A DNA stretch of 64,000 bases. Source: Fischerella sp. PCC 9431 (GTDB lineage: Bacteria; Cyanobacteriota; Cyanobacteriia; Cyanobacteriales; Nostocaceae). Below are positions 44,135 through 51,674 of this stretch, piece after piece. Each line of letters begins with the position of its first letter. The first letter of the stretch is position 1. Position numbers and translations under genes: made by a program. The stretch covers positions 4,106,282 through 4,170,281 of the forward strand of contig NZ_KE650771.1 of the NCBI RefSeq assembly GCF_000447295.1, given 5' to 3'. The notes under the pieces were generated by a model that saw only the letters and a list, made by a program, of their open reading frames with translations, ran no database searches and was not told where the DNA came from.

Positions 44135-44566
44135 TTATTTGCCAATATCTTCGTTCCACAGTTCTGGATTTTCTTGAATAAATTCACTCATCATTTTTTC
44201 GCATTCTTCTAAGTCTAAATCAACGACTTCGACACCACGGGATACCATAAATTCTTTAGCGCCAGGAAAAGTTCTGGATTCTGCGGCGATAACTTTTTTG
44301 ATTCCAAATTGCACGACTGCACCAGCACACAAATAGCACGGCATTAAGGTTGAATAGAGTGTTGTACCTTTGTAGCTGCCAATTCTACCAGCGTTGCGAA
44401 GACAATCAATTTCGGCGTGGGTGACAGGATCGTTATCTTGGACGCGCTTGTTATGTCCTCTACCGACAATTTTGCCATCTTTGACAAGCACAGAACCAAT
44501 GGGAATCCCACCTTCTTGTTTACCTTGTTTGGCTTCGTCAATAGCAGCTTTCATAAATTCATCCAT
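44135..44566 (-). CDS. Nucleoside/cytosine deaminase (CDA superfamily)
   Basis: A 143-residue zinc deaminase. The zinc site is DPVTHAEIDCLRNAG (His and catalytic Glu, about residues 47-61) and STLMPCYLCAGAVVQFGIKK (PCxxC, about residues 72-91). The N-terminus DEFMKAAIDEAKQGKQEGGI and the overall size resemble yeast-type cytosine deaminase more than tRNA adenosine deaminase TadA. It would convert cytosine to uracil or act on a related base. Only 20 bases separate its start from the divergent nucleoside hydrolase gene, supporting a role in base salvage. Confidence 0.87.
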   Translation of the reverse strand: MDEFMKAAIDEAKQGKQEGGIPIGSVLVKDGKIVGRGHNKRVQDNDPVTHAEIDCLRNAGRIGSYKGTTLYSTLMPCYLCAGAVVQFGIKKVIAAESRTFPGAKEFMVSRGVEVVDLDLEECEKMMSEFIQENPELWNEDIGK

Positions 44567-44586
44567 TTTTTTTAGTTCTCCTGTTT

Positions 44587-45510
44587 ATGTCTAAACAACT
44601 TGTATTAATGGATCACGATGGTGGTGTAGATGACTACTTAGCAACTATGCTACTGATGACTATGGATCATATCCAACTTCTGGGTGTGGTTGTTACTCCT
44701 GCTGATTGTTATATTCAACCTGCTGTTAGCGCTACACGTAAAATCCTGGATTTGATGGGGGGTTCTCATATTAGAGTCGCAGAAAGTACTGTCCGTGGGA
44801 TAAATTCTTTTCCTTATCTTTATCGTCGTGATTCTTTTGTAGTAGACCATTTCCCAATTCTCAATCAAAGCGATCGCATTATTACACCTTTAGTCTCAGA
44901 ACCTGGTCAAGATTTTATGGTGAGAGTATTGCGATCGGCACCAGAACCTGTAACGCTAATGGTAACTGGCCCCCTAACGACAATTGCCACAGCATTAGAT
45001 AAAGCACCAGATATTGAAGCCAAAATTCAAAAAATCGTCTGGATGGGAGGGGCGCTAAATGTCTCTGGTAATGTAGAAAAGAATTGGGAACCAGGACAAG
45101 ATGGTTCCGCAGAATGGAATGTTTATTGGGACGCAGTTTCCGCCGCGCGGGTATGGCAAACTCAAATTGAAATTATTATGTGTCCTCTAGATTTGACTAA
45201 CAATGTACCTGTGACATCGGAAATTGTCCGCAAAATGGGACAACAACGCCACTATCCGATTTCAGATTTAGCAGGACAATGTTATGCACTGGTTATTCCC
45301 CAAGATTATTATTTTTGGGACGTATTAGCAACAGCTTATTTAGCTCGCCCCGAATTATATCAACTCCGGGAATGGGAAACCGAAATTATTACTTCCGGTC
45401 CCAGCCAAGGACGTACAAAAATAGTATCTGGAGGTCGAAAAATTTACGCAATGGATAAAGTTGATAAAGAGGCTTTTTACGCTTATATTTTGCAACAATG
45501 GGCTAGATGA
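44587..45510 (+). CDS. Nucleoside hydrolase (IU-type)
   Basis: A 307-residue N-ribohydrolase. The Ca2+-binding signature appears as DHDGGVDDYLATMLL (family DxDxGxDD) at residues 8-22, with LMVTGPLTTIATALDKAPDI (the conserved TGPLTN-like segment), KIVWMGGALNVSGNV and SAEWNVYWDAVSAA (EWN...D) further on. These enzymes split ribonucleosides into base and ribose. The neighbour is a divergent deaminase of the cytosine type, so the pair probably turns a pyrimidine nucleoside into uracil and ribose. Specificity is inferred. Confidence 0.87.
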   Translation: MSKQLVLMDHDGGVDDYLATMLLMTMDHIQLLGVVVTPADCYIQPAVSATRKILDLMGGSHIRVAESTVRGINSFPYLYRRDSFVVDHFPILNQSDRIITPLVSEPGQDFMVRVLRSAPEPVTLMVTGPLTTIATALDKAPDIEAKIQKIVWMGGALNVSGNVEKNWEPGQDGSAEWNVYWDAVSAARVWQTQIEIIMCPLDLTNNVPVTSEIVRKMGQQRHYPISDLAGQCYALVIPQDYYFWDVLATAYLARPELYQLREWETEIITSGPSQGRTKIVSGGRKIYAMDKVDKEAFYAYILQQWAR

Positions 45511-45516
45511 TTAAGC

Positions 45517-45580
45517 TAGAGACGCGATAATACTCTTACCTTGAAGCCGCTCTTACGAGCGTCTACGCGTCTGTACAATA
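45517..45580 (+). repeat. 64-bp repeat, copy A (inverted relative to 49226-49288)
   Basis: TAGAGACGCGATAATACTCT, then TACCTTGAAGCCGCTCTTAC and GAGCGTCTACGCGTCTGTAC, then AATA. The reverse complement matches 49226-49288 with only a handful of differences. Contains inner complementary pieces (GCGTCTACGCG, CGCTCTTACGAGCG). Confidence 0.85.
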
Positions 45581-45649
45581 GTCATTTGTCTCCATTCCCG
45601 TGTCTTCCTTGTCTGTGATTCCCGATCTTTTATCCCCAAATAATTCATT

Positions 45650-46519
45650 GTGTTTGGTTTCCTCAATCTCAACAAACCATTTAGTTGGACTTCTCACGAC
45701 TGCGTAGCGAAGACGCGAAAGCTAGTGCGTCTCAAGCGAGTTGGACATGCTGGTACTCTCGACCCAGCCGCAACTGGCGTGTTACCAATTGCACTGGGTA
45801 AAGCCACGCGGTTATTACAATATCTTCCTGGTGAAAAAGCTTATCGAGCCACAATTAGGATGGGTGTTCGTACCACAACTGATGATTTGCAAGGAGAAAT
45901 TATCACAGAGCAAAAAGTTAAAAATTTAACCTTAGAAACAGTAGAAACTGCACTACAACAATTTCAAGGCAAAATTGAGCAAATTCCACCGAGTTACAGC
46001 GCCATCCAAGTCGAAGGAAAGCGTTTGTACGACTTAGCACGCAAGGGTGAGGTGGTGAAAGCACCAGTGCGAACAGTGGAAGTATTCAAAATAGAGATTT
46101 TAGACTGGCGAGAAGGGGAATTTCCAGAAATAGATGTGGCGATCGCCTGTGGTACGGGAACATATATTAGAGCGATCGCTCGTGATTTAGGTACTGTACT
46201 CGAAACTGGTGGTACTCTTGCGGCTTTGCAACGCACCGCGAGCAGTGGTTTTATACTAGAAAATAGTCTGACATTTACCGATTTAGAAGCACAACTACAA
46301 GCCGGAACTTTTCAACCCCTTCCCCCCGACTCACCCTTGCAGCATTTACCCTCTGTTAGCTTAAGCGCACCAGCAGATCAAAAATGGTGTCAAGGTCAGA
46401 AGATTACTTTTGCAGATTCTGCTTCACAAATATTGCGAGTTTACGCAGAAGATGGACGTTTTTTGGGGATTGGACAAACAAAAGATGATTTATTGGTTCC
46501 TCTGCTTGTTTTGGTTTAA
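45650..46519 (+). CDS. truB: tRNA pseudouridine(55) synthase TruB
   Basis: A 289-residue enzyme making pseudouridine at position 55 of tRNA. The N-terminus [20 protein letters not shown] and the catalytic motif [20 protein letters not shown] (Asp near residue 40) are diagnostic; [20 protein letters not shown] and [15 protein letters not shown] are also typical. The start is GTG at 45650. The C-terminal part (about 225-289) is the PUA-like extension found in many TruB proteins. Length is normal. Confidence 0.95.
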   Translation: MFGFLNLNKPFSWTSHDCVAKTRKLVRLKRVGHAGTLDPAATGVLPIALGKATRLLQYLPGEKAYRATIRMGVRTTTDDLQGEIITEQKVKNLTLETVETALQQFQGKIEQIPPSYSAIQVEGKRLYDLARKGEVVKAPVRTVEVFKIEILDWREGEFPEIDVAIACGTGTYIRAIARDLGTVLETGGTLAALQRTASSGFILENSLTFTDLEAQLQAGTFQPLPPDSPLQHLPSVSLSAPADQKWCQGQKITFADSASQILRVYAEDGRFLGIGQTKDDLLVPLLVLV

Positions 46520-46602
46520 TACTACCCGTCTACGCGTAGCATCTCCTTCAGGAGAATCCCCATTACCCCTTATCCTCAATCCCCAATCCCTAATCTGTAA
46601 AA

Positions 46603-47622
46603 ATGGGCAATTCTGTTGATCATTTCGCCAATGGTAATTTGATACGAACTCTACACACTGCCGTCAAAGGCAGAGCTAGATATAAGATAAGTAAATTGTA
46701 TTATTCATCAGATTTCAAAACATACTTGGAATCTAGATTGTCAGCAGAGAAAATTGTGACACAAGTTCGCGCTAATCCTGTGACTGGAAATGTTTTAGTG
46801 CTTTTTCATCCAGAAATTAGTGCAAATGCGATCGCTTGGTTACTCCAAAAAATTGTTGTAGATTACAGCAAACAAAATAAAAAACTCACTCAAAACAAGA
46901 ATTTACCTATCCTAGCTACACCTGTGCAAAAACAATTAAAACAAGTAGGTAGTGAACTTGTTTTGGTGTTGGGGGCTATTTCCACCCTGGGTTTAAGCAC
47001 TGTATTACTACATAGATTTGGACTTGACAAAGCAATTTTATTAACAATCCAAAAGTTCCATACACCACTTCTAGACCGGATCATGCTTAGTATCACTTTT
47101 TTGGGTGATCCGATTTTTTTGCTGTTGCTTTGTCTGGGATTGGCAACGAGAACGGCGTACAATCAGCGTCCTGGAGAAGCAAGCAGCTTGGCTATGGCCG
47201 CAGTTAGTGCGATCGGCTTGAATATTTTCCTCAAAGAACTATTTTGTAGAGCGCGTCCAGCATTGTGGGATCATCTGGTAAATGTAGGTCACTATAGTTT
47301 TCCTAGCGGACACGCTATGGTTTCAATGGTGATTTATGGTTTTATTGGTTACACCTTAGCCAAGCAATTTCCTCAACACAAACGGCTAATTTTTGCTTTG
47401 ACTGCTGGCTTAATTAGTGCGATCGGTTTGACTAGATTGTATCTCGGTGTACACTGGCCGACTGATGTGTTGGTTGGCTACGCCGCAGGTTTAGTCTGGT
47501 TGGCTGTGTGTTTAAAAATTGTCACCCAGTTTAAGAACAGCGATCGCATAGTATCACCAACATTTCCAGAATTAAATCTAACTGCTCAACAAGTTTTTCT
47601 AGCTGGTAGAGGGGAAGAGTAG
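46603..47622 (+). CDS. PAP2-family phosphatase with HMA-like N-terminus and Uma2-derived tail
   Basis: A 339-residue chimera. Residues 15-90 (LHTAVKGRARYKISKLYYSS ... IVTQVRANPVTGNVLVLFHP) resemble the heavy-metal-associated HMA_2 fold at the front of some P1-type ATPases, without a CxxC metal site. Residues about 110-315 form a membrane PAP2 phosphatase with the three motifs KELFCRARPALWD, HYSFPSGHAMVS and LGVHWPTDVLVGY, so the active-site residues are intact; substrate is probably a lipid phosphate or undecaprenyl diphosphate. The last 25 residues (SDRIVSPTFPELNLTAQQVF) copy the end of Uma2 proteins such as the one at 30962, at both protein and DNA level, pointing to a fusion of the gene end. 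Confidence 0.85.
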   Translation: MGNSVDHFANGNLIRTLHTAVKGRARYKISKLYYSSDFKTYLESRLSAEKIVTQVRANPVTGNVLVLFHPEISANAIAWLLQKIVVDYSKQNKKLTQNKNLPILATPVQKQLKQVGSELVLVLGAISTLGLSTVLLHRFGLDKAILLTIQKFHTPLLDRIMLSITFLGDPIFLLLLCLGLATRTAYNQRPGEASSLAMAAVSAIGLNIFLKELFCRARPALWDHLVNVGHYSFPSGHAMVSMVIYGFIGYTLAKQFPQHKRLIFALTAGLISAIGLTRLYLGVHWPTDVLVGYAAGLVWLAVCLKIVTQFKNSDRIVSPTFPELNLTAQQVFLAGRGEE

Positions 47623-47635
47623 GGCGATCGCAAGT

Positions 47636-47705
47636 AACCAGTTATCAGTTATCAGTTATCAGTTATCAGGTATAAAATCTTTACTGTTAACTGATAACTG
47701 TTATC
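47636..47705. repeat. TTATCAG heptad array
   Basis: Four consecutive TTATCAG units followed, after a short gap, by GTTAACTGATAACTGTTATC, which can pair back with them. It separates two convergent genes and could serve as a bidirectional transcription barrier. Confidence 0.8.
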
Positions 47706-47711
47706 AAACGT

Positions 47712-49001
47712 TTACTGTTGACTATTGACTGTGGCTTCTAAAGGTTGTTGAAGTCTGGCGCGGAGTGCGGGATTTACAAACAAAGTTCTAAATGCAGCTT
47801 GTCGCTTGTCTGGTGGTTCGGGTGCATATTCCCATAGGCTTTCGTAATAAAAGAAAGCTACACCTAAACCACGTTCTTGGGCAGCTCGCACCTGGGAATT
47901 AATTTGTTGTATCGGCACTGGATTATTTCGCAACCCTGTCATAATACCAATGCCAGTAGGTATTTTTTGTTGAGAGAGTTGAATTTCCGGGCGGGAAATT
48001 TTGGCGACGAAACTTTGCAAGTTGGAACGATACACTTGCATGATTAGCTCATCGACAATATTTTGATCGAGCCAAGCTAGCCAATCTTGCAACTGGAATT
48101 TATAAGCAAAGTCGTAGTAATTGGGGGAAACAGAGAAAATGGCTCCAGGTTTTCTGGCTTTCACAGCTTGATTGAGTTGTACCATAAAAGCTGTGATTTT
48201 ATCGGCCCGCCAGCGCACCCATGCTGGATCTTCAGGATTACTGGGTGGGTTCTTTTGATTTTCCTGGGTATACAAGGCAGTTGTGTATTTATCGTAGCCA
48301 AATTCGCGGGGTAAACTCATGTGGTCGTCAAATTGAATACCATCGACATCGTATTGACTGACGATTTCCACAACGAGATTAGTAATAAACTCTTGGACTT
48401 TGGGATGAAAAGGATTGAGCCACATTACCTCACCCGCAGCACTCATGGAAGTTTGGCTACCATCCTTTTTTTCGGTAAACCAATCTGGATGATTCATGGC
48501 GAGTTCCGACATCTGGGGAGCCATGAAACCAAACTCAAACCAGGGAATCACAAGTAGTCCCTTGCGATGGGCTTGGTTAATTAAGTCTGCTAAAATATCA
48601 TGTCCGTCTGAGCCTCGTAATACAAAGGGTTGAATACCTTCGCGTTTGGCTACGGCGCTAGGATACATGACATAACCAGAATTCCACACCACAGGATAGA
48701 TGGTGTTAAAGTTCAACTCCCGTAATTGACTAACGGCATTTTCGACTTTGGCACGATCTCTGAGGGTGTTAAAGTCATTGTTGGTCATCCACACACCACG
48801 AATTTCCTGACGAGGAACCTGTGCTGTTGCAAAGTTAAGGTTGCTGGCTAAAGACACCGTCAAGAATGATATTAAAAAAAGTAGTGGGAGAAAAAATTTC
48901 AGCGATCGCCTACCAAGAGGCCACCAACTTTGAGGTTGAGATGATTTTTTATCTACCCACATGTGCGATCGTCTGCTTGGTTGATGAAATTTACTAGCCA
49001 T
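47712..49001 (-). CDS. Glycoside hydrolase family 10-like (DUF187) exported protein
   Basis: A 429-residue protein with a signal anchor at about 33-55 (FFLPLLFLISFLTVSLAS). The catalytic-type barrel begins at EIRGVWMTNNDFNTL and continues with ELNFNTIYPVVWNSGYVMYP, DILADLINQAHRKGLLVIPW, MWLNPFHPKVQEF, and YDVDGIQFDDHMSLPREFGY, the last containing the FDDH acid-rich segment of GHL10/DUF187 proteins. Related enzymes act on cell-wall-related or exopolysaccharide glycans; substrate unknown. It converges on the PAP2 gene. Confidence 0.85.
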   Translation of the reverse strand: MASKFHQPSRRSHMWVDKKSSQPQSWWPLGRRSLKFFLPLLFLISFLTVSLASNLNFATAQVPRQEIRGVWMTNNDFNTLRDRAKVENAVSQLRELNFNTIYPVVWNSGYVMYPSAVAKREGIQPFVLRGSDGHDILADLINQAHRKGLLVIPWFEFGFMAPQMSELAMNHPDWFTEKKDGSQTSMSAAGEVMWLNPFHPKVQEFITNLVVEIVSQYDVDGIQFDDHMSLPREFGYDKYTTALYTQENQKNPPSNPEDPAWVRWRADKITAFMVQLNQAVKARKPGAIFSVSPNYYDFAYKFQLQDWLAWLDQNIVDELIMQVYRSNLQSFVAKISRPEIQLSQQKIPTGIGIMTGLRNNPVPIQQINSQVRAAQERGLGVAFFYYESLWEYAPEPPDKRQAAFRTLFVNPALRARLQQPLEATVNSQQ

Positions 49002-49305
49002 CGTGTCTACGAATTGGTTAATCAGTAGTTGTTCATTTCGTGCAAATCTAGTTACTGCCTGTCTTCTAAAACTGAAGCAGACTTAGCACAGTGAAATAAT
49101 TGACGCAGTTACTAGCTCAGTAGTGCCTAGTATCACTTTTACATAAAGGGGAAATACTTAATCAAAGAATAAGTTTATCCAATGTATGGAATTGTTTGAT
49201 AATGAATTTTGGAAAGCAACATCGCTATTGTACAGACGCGTAGACGCTCGTAAGAGCGGCTTCTCGTAAGAGTATAATCGCGTCTCTACCAGTGACAAAT
49301 GACAC
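49002..49305. other. Intergenic region with inverted repeat copy
   Basis: Holds the second copy of the 64-bp element at 49226-49288, ending 17 bases before the aldo/keto reductase start. GTGACAAATGACACATGACAAACG just before the start is heptad-like. The rest is without recognisable features. Confidence 0.5.
49226..49288 (-). repeat. 64-bp repeat, copy B (inverted relative to 45517-45580)
   Basis: TATTGTACAGACGCGTAGAC, GCTCGTAAGAGCGGCTTCTC, GTAAGAGTATAATCGCGTCT, CTA. It is the inverted counterpart of copy A about 3.6 kb upstream, with one short indel and a few substitutions. Confidence 0.85.
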
Positions 49306-50286
49306 ATGACAAACGATAAAAAACTTTTTCTACCAACAATGGGTTGTGGAACTTGGGCATGGGGCAATCGGCTGCTGTGGGGATACGATGAAAGTATGGA
49401 TCACCAATTGCAAGCAGTCTTTAACCTTTGCGTAAGTAATGGTGTGACTTTGTTTGATACGGGTGACTCTTACGGAACGGGGAAATTAAATGGTCGTAGT
49501 GAATTACTTTTGGGAAAATTTGCTCAAGACTATCAAGGTATAAATCAAGAAAATATTTGCATCGCCACGAAACTTGCTGCTTATCCTTGGAGATTAACAC
49601 GCCAGTCGATGGTGCGAGCTTGTCAAGCTTCTAGTGAACGCTTGGGAAGAAATGTGGATTTGGTACAAATGCACTGGTCTACAGCTAACTATGCTCCTTG
49701 GCAAGAAAAAGCGCTGTTGAATGGTTTAGGCGATCTCTATGAACAAGGTTTGGTGAAAGCAGTAGGTTTATCTAATTTCGGCTCAAAACGACTCAAACAG
49801 GTACATAAAAAATTTGCAGAACGAGGTATACCAATTGCAACTCTGCAAGTTCAATACTCATTATTATCTACTTATCCTGTCACCCAACTGGGTATTCAAG
49901 AGGTTTGTGACGAGTTGGGGATTAAATTAATTGCTTACAGTCCTTTAGCGTTGGGAATATTAACAGGTAAATATTCTGAACAAGGCCCGTTTCCCAAAGG
50001 TATTCGGGGACTATTGTTTCGTCAGTTATTACCAGGAGTACGATCGCTTTTAGAGTGTTTGCGAGCGATCGCTCAATCTCGAAATAAAACCATGTCTCAA
50101 GTAGCTCTCAACTGGTGCATCTGCAAAGGAGCAATTCCTATCCCAGGAGCCAAGAATCCAGAACAGGCGCAAGATAATATCGGTGCTTTAGGTTGGTTAC
50201 TTAACTCTCATGAGATTGCAGAACTGGATAAAGCTGCTGCCAATACAGATAAAAAAATGGTACAGAATATTTTTCAGACAAAGTAG
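49306..50286 (+). CDS. Aldo/keto reductase
   Basis: A 326-residue NADPH-dependent oxidoreductase with a TIM barrel. The catalytic tetrad is visible: Asp and Tyr in LFDTGDSYGTG (about residues 48-58), Lys in ICIATKLAAYP (about 88), and His in VDLVQMHWSTANY (about 122). The C-terminal AIPIPGAKNPEQAQDNIGAL is the cofactor-binding segment. Plant and cyanobacterial relatives are chloroplast-type aldo/keto reductases of broad specificity. The physiological substrate cannot be deduced. Confidence 0.92.
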   Translation: MTNDKKLFLPTMGCGTWAWGNRLLWGYDESMDHQLQAVFNLCVSNGVTLFDTGDSYGTGKLNGRSELLLGKFAQDYQGINQENICIATKLAAYPWRLTRQSMVRACQASSERLGRNVDLVQMHWSTANYAPWQEKALLNGLGDLYEQGLVKAVGLSNFGSKRLKQVHKKFAERGIPIATLQVQYSLLSTYPVTQLGIQEVCDELGIKLIAYSPLALGILTGKYSEQGPFPKGIRGLLFRQLLPGVRSLLECLRAIAQSRNKTMSQVALNWCICKGAIPIPGAKNPEQAQDNIGALGWLLNSHEIAELDKAAANTDKKMVQNIFQTK

Positions 50287-50394
50287 GGAATTAAGGATCG
50301 AGGATCGGGGATCAGGAGACAAGGAGGACAAGGGAGACAAGGTAAGGGGGAGAATAAACACCAATAACCATTGACCAATACAAATGACCAATGA

Positions 50395-51057
50395 CTACAT
50401 ATAACTAGTATGAGAAATTTTTTGAATTTCTTCTTTGATGCTATCGAGATCAATAAAACAGTCGGCATAATTAATTAGACTTTCGCTAGTCATTGAGTGC
50501 AGACTAACGATTTCTACTCTCACTCCTTTGTAGGAAACTGCATTGACGGCGTAAGCTAAGTCTCCATCTCCGCTCACTAAAACTACAGTGTCACAGTAAG
50601 AAGCCAAAGTCAGCATGTCTACAGCAATTTCTACTTCTAAATTGGCTTTTTTAGAGCCATCAGGAAACTGAACTACATCTTTAGTTACAACACGATATCC
50701 ATTGCGACGCATCCATAACAAAAAACCCTGTTGTTTGTCGTTAGTGCGGTCAACTCCACTATAAAAGAAAGCACGCAGCAATTTACCGCCTTTTGCGAGA
50801 TGAGATAGTAGTTTGGAGTAATCAATTTCAATCCCTAATTGCAAAGCTGCATAAAAAAGGTTGGAACCATCAATCAAAACAACTATCCGACCGCGATTTG
50901 AAATGTTACAAATAGCACTTTCTTCCGAAAAATCAGGTATTTCAATGTTTGTATCTTGATTATCTTCCTGGGTAAGATTTTGTTCCTGATATGGGGATTG
51001 ATGCCGCAATGCTTGATTTTGATTGTTTTTTTTATTAAAGTTAGTAATATTAGTCAT
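50395..51057 (-). CDS. NYN-domain protein, LabA/DUF88 family
   Basis: About 220 residues from the ATG at 51057 (MTNITNFNKKNNQNQALRHQ). After a polar, Gln/Asn-rich leader of some 50 residues the NYN (PIN-like) nuclease fold begins: RIVVLIDGSNLFYAALQLGI with the first acidic residue, FFYSGVDRTNDKQQGFLLWM, KKANLEVEIAVDMLTLASYC, and VVLVSGDGDLAYAVNAVSYK with the paired Asp residues. LabA-like proteins act as RNases or regulators; in Synechococcus LabA affects circadian gene expression. The frame continues 32 codons upstream, but MTN is the better start. Confidence 0.85.
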   Translation of the reverse strand: MTNITNFNKKNNQNQALRHQSPYQEQNLTQEDNQDTNIEIPDFSEESAICNISNRGRIVVLIDGSNLFYAALQLGIEIDYSKLLSHLAKGGKLLRAFFYSGVDRTNDKQQGFLLWMRRNGYRVVTKDVVQFPDGSKKANLEVEIAVDMLTLASYCDTVVLVSGDGDLAYAVNAVSYKGVRVEIVSLHSMTSESLINYADCFIDLDSIKEEIQKISHTSYM

Positions 51058-51674
51058 TATTGCCTCTATATAAAAATTCAAGAAATTTATTGATATCGCA
51101 GGCAGTGGTGGGTTGTATTCACTACAAGCAGAGTAAAACAGGGTATTCTGCAAGCAAATTTATTTTTTTCCCACATAAGTTTTCCTGACCAAGTTAGACG
51201 AGAATAAACCCTTGGTCATCTTATTACTTTCCAGTGAAAAATCATAGCTCATCATTAAATAATCCATGCCTAATTCAAAGTTGGCAGGAAAGTTTTTAAA
51301 TTGTCTAATTAGCAATTAAATCATTTTTATAACATGTATGTATGAATTCAACCGAATTATGTTAGATTTCTGATTTCAGAGAAAAAGGGTGTAGGAGTGT
51401 AGGCAATACGATTCGGATAGGACAAATCAATTGACGTTTAAATCCTGTAGAGACGCGATAAATCGCGTCTTCATAACCCCAAAATCATGACGAAAAACTC
51501 TTAACCGAACTGTATTGGGAGTGTAGAGATGTGCTGACAAGTGTAGGTTCTTAATCAAGCCCTAAGTAGTGACTGTAAAACTAACGGAATCATCATCGTT
51601 TCATAAATTCTTACACCCCACCCCTACACCCTTATACCCTTACACCCTAAAACCAGTATTTTTTTGAATTCAGA
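51058..51674. other. Intergenic region with palindrome and C-rich heptads
   Basis: 51447-51471 is GTAGAGACGCGATAAATCGCGTCTT, an incomplete palindrome of the family at 22576. At 51610-51655 units of ACACCCCT/CCCTTATA/CCCTTACA form a C-rich imperfect heptad run (mirrored by GGGTGTAGGAGTGTAGG near 51388). No gene. Confidence 0.55.

Noticed and set aside
45698-45745. Repeat-like GCGTAGCGAAGACGCGAAAG inside truB
   Set aside because: The encoded residues ([16 protein letters not shown]) are normal for TruB with no length change, so it is not an inserted element.
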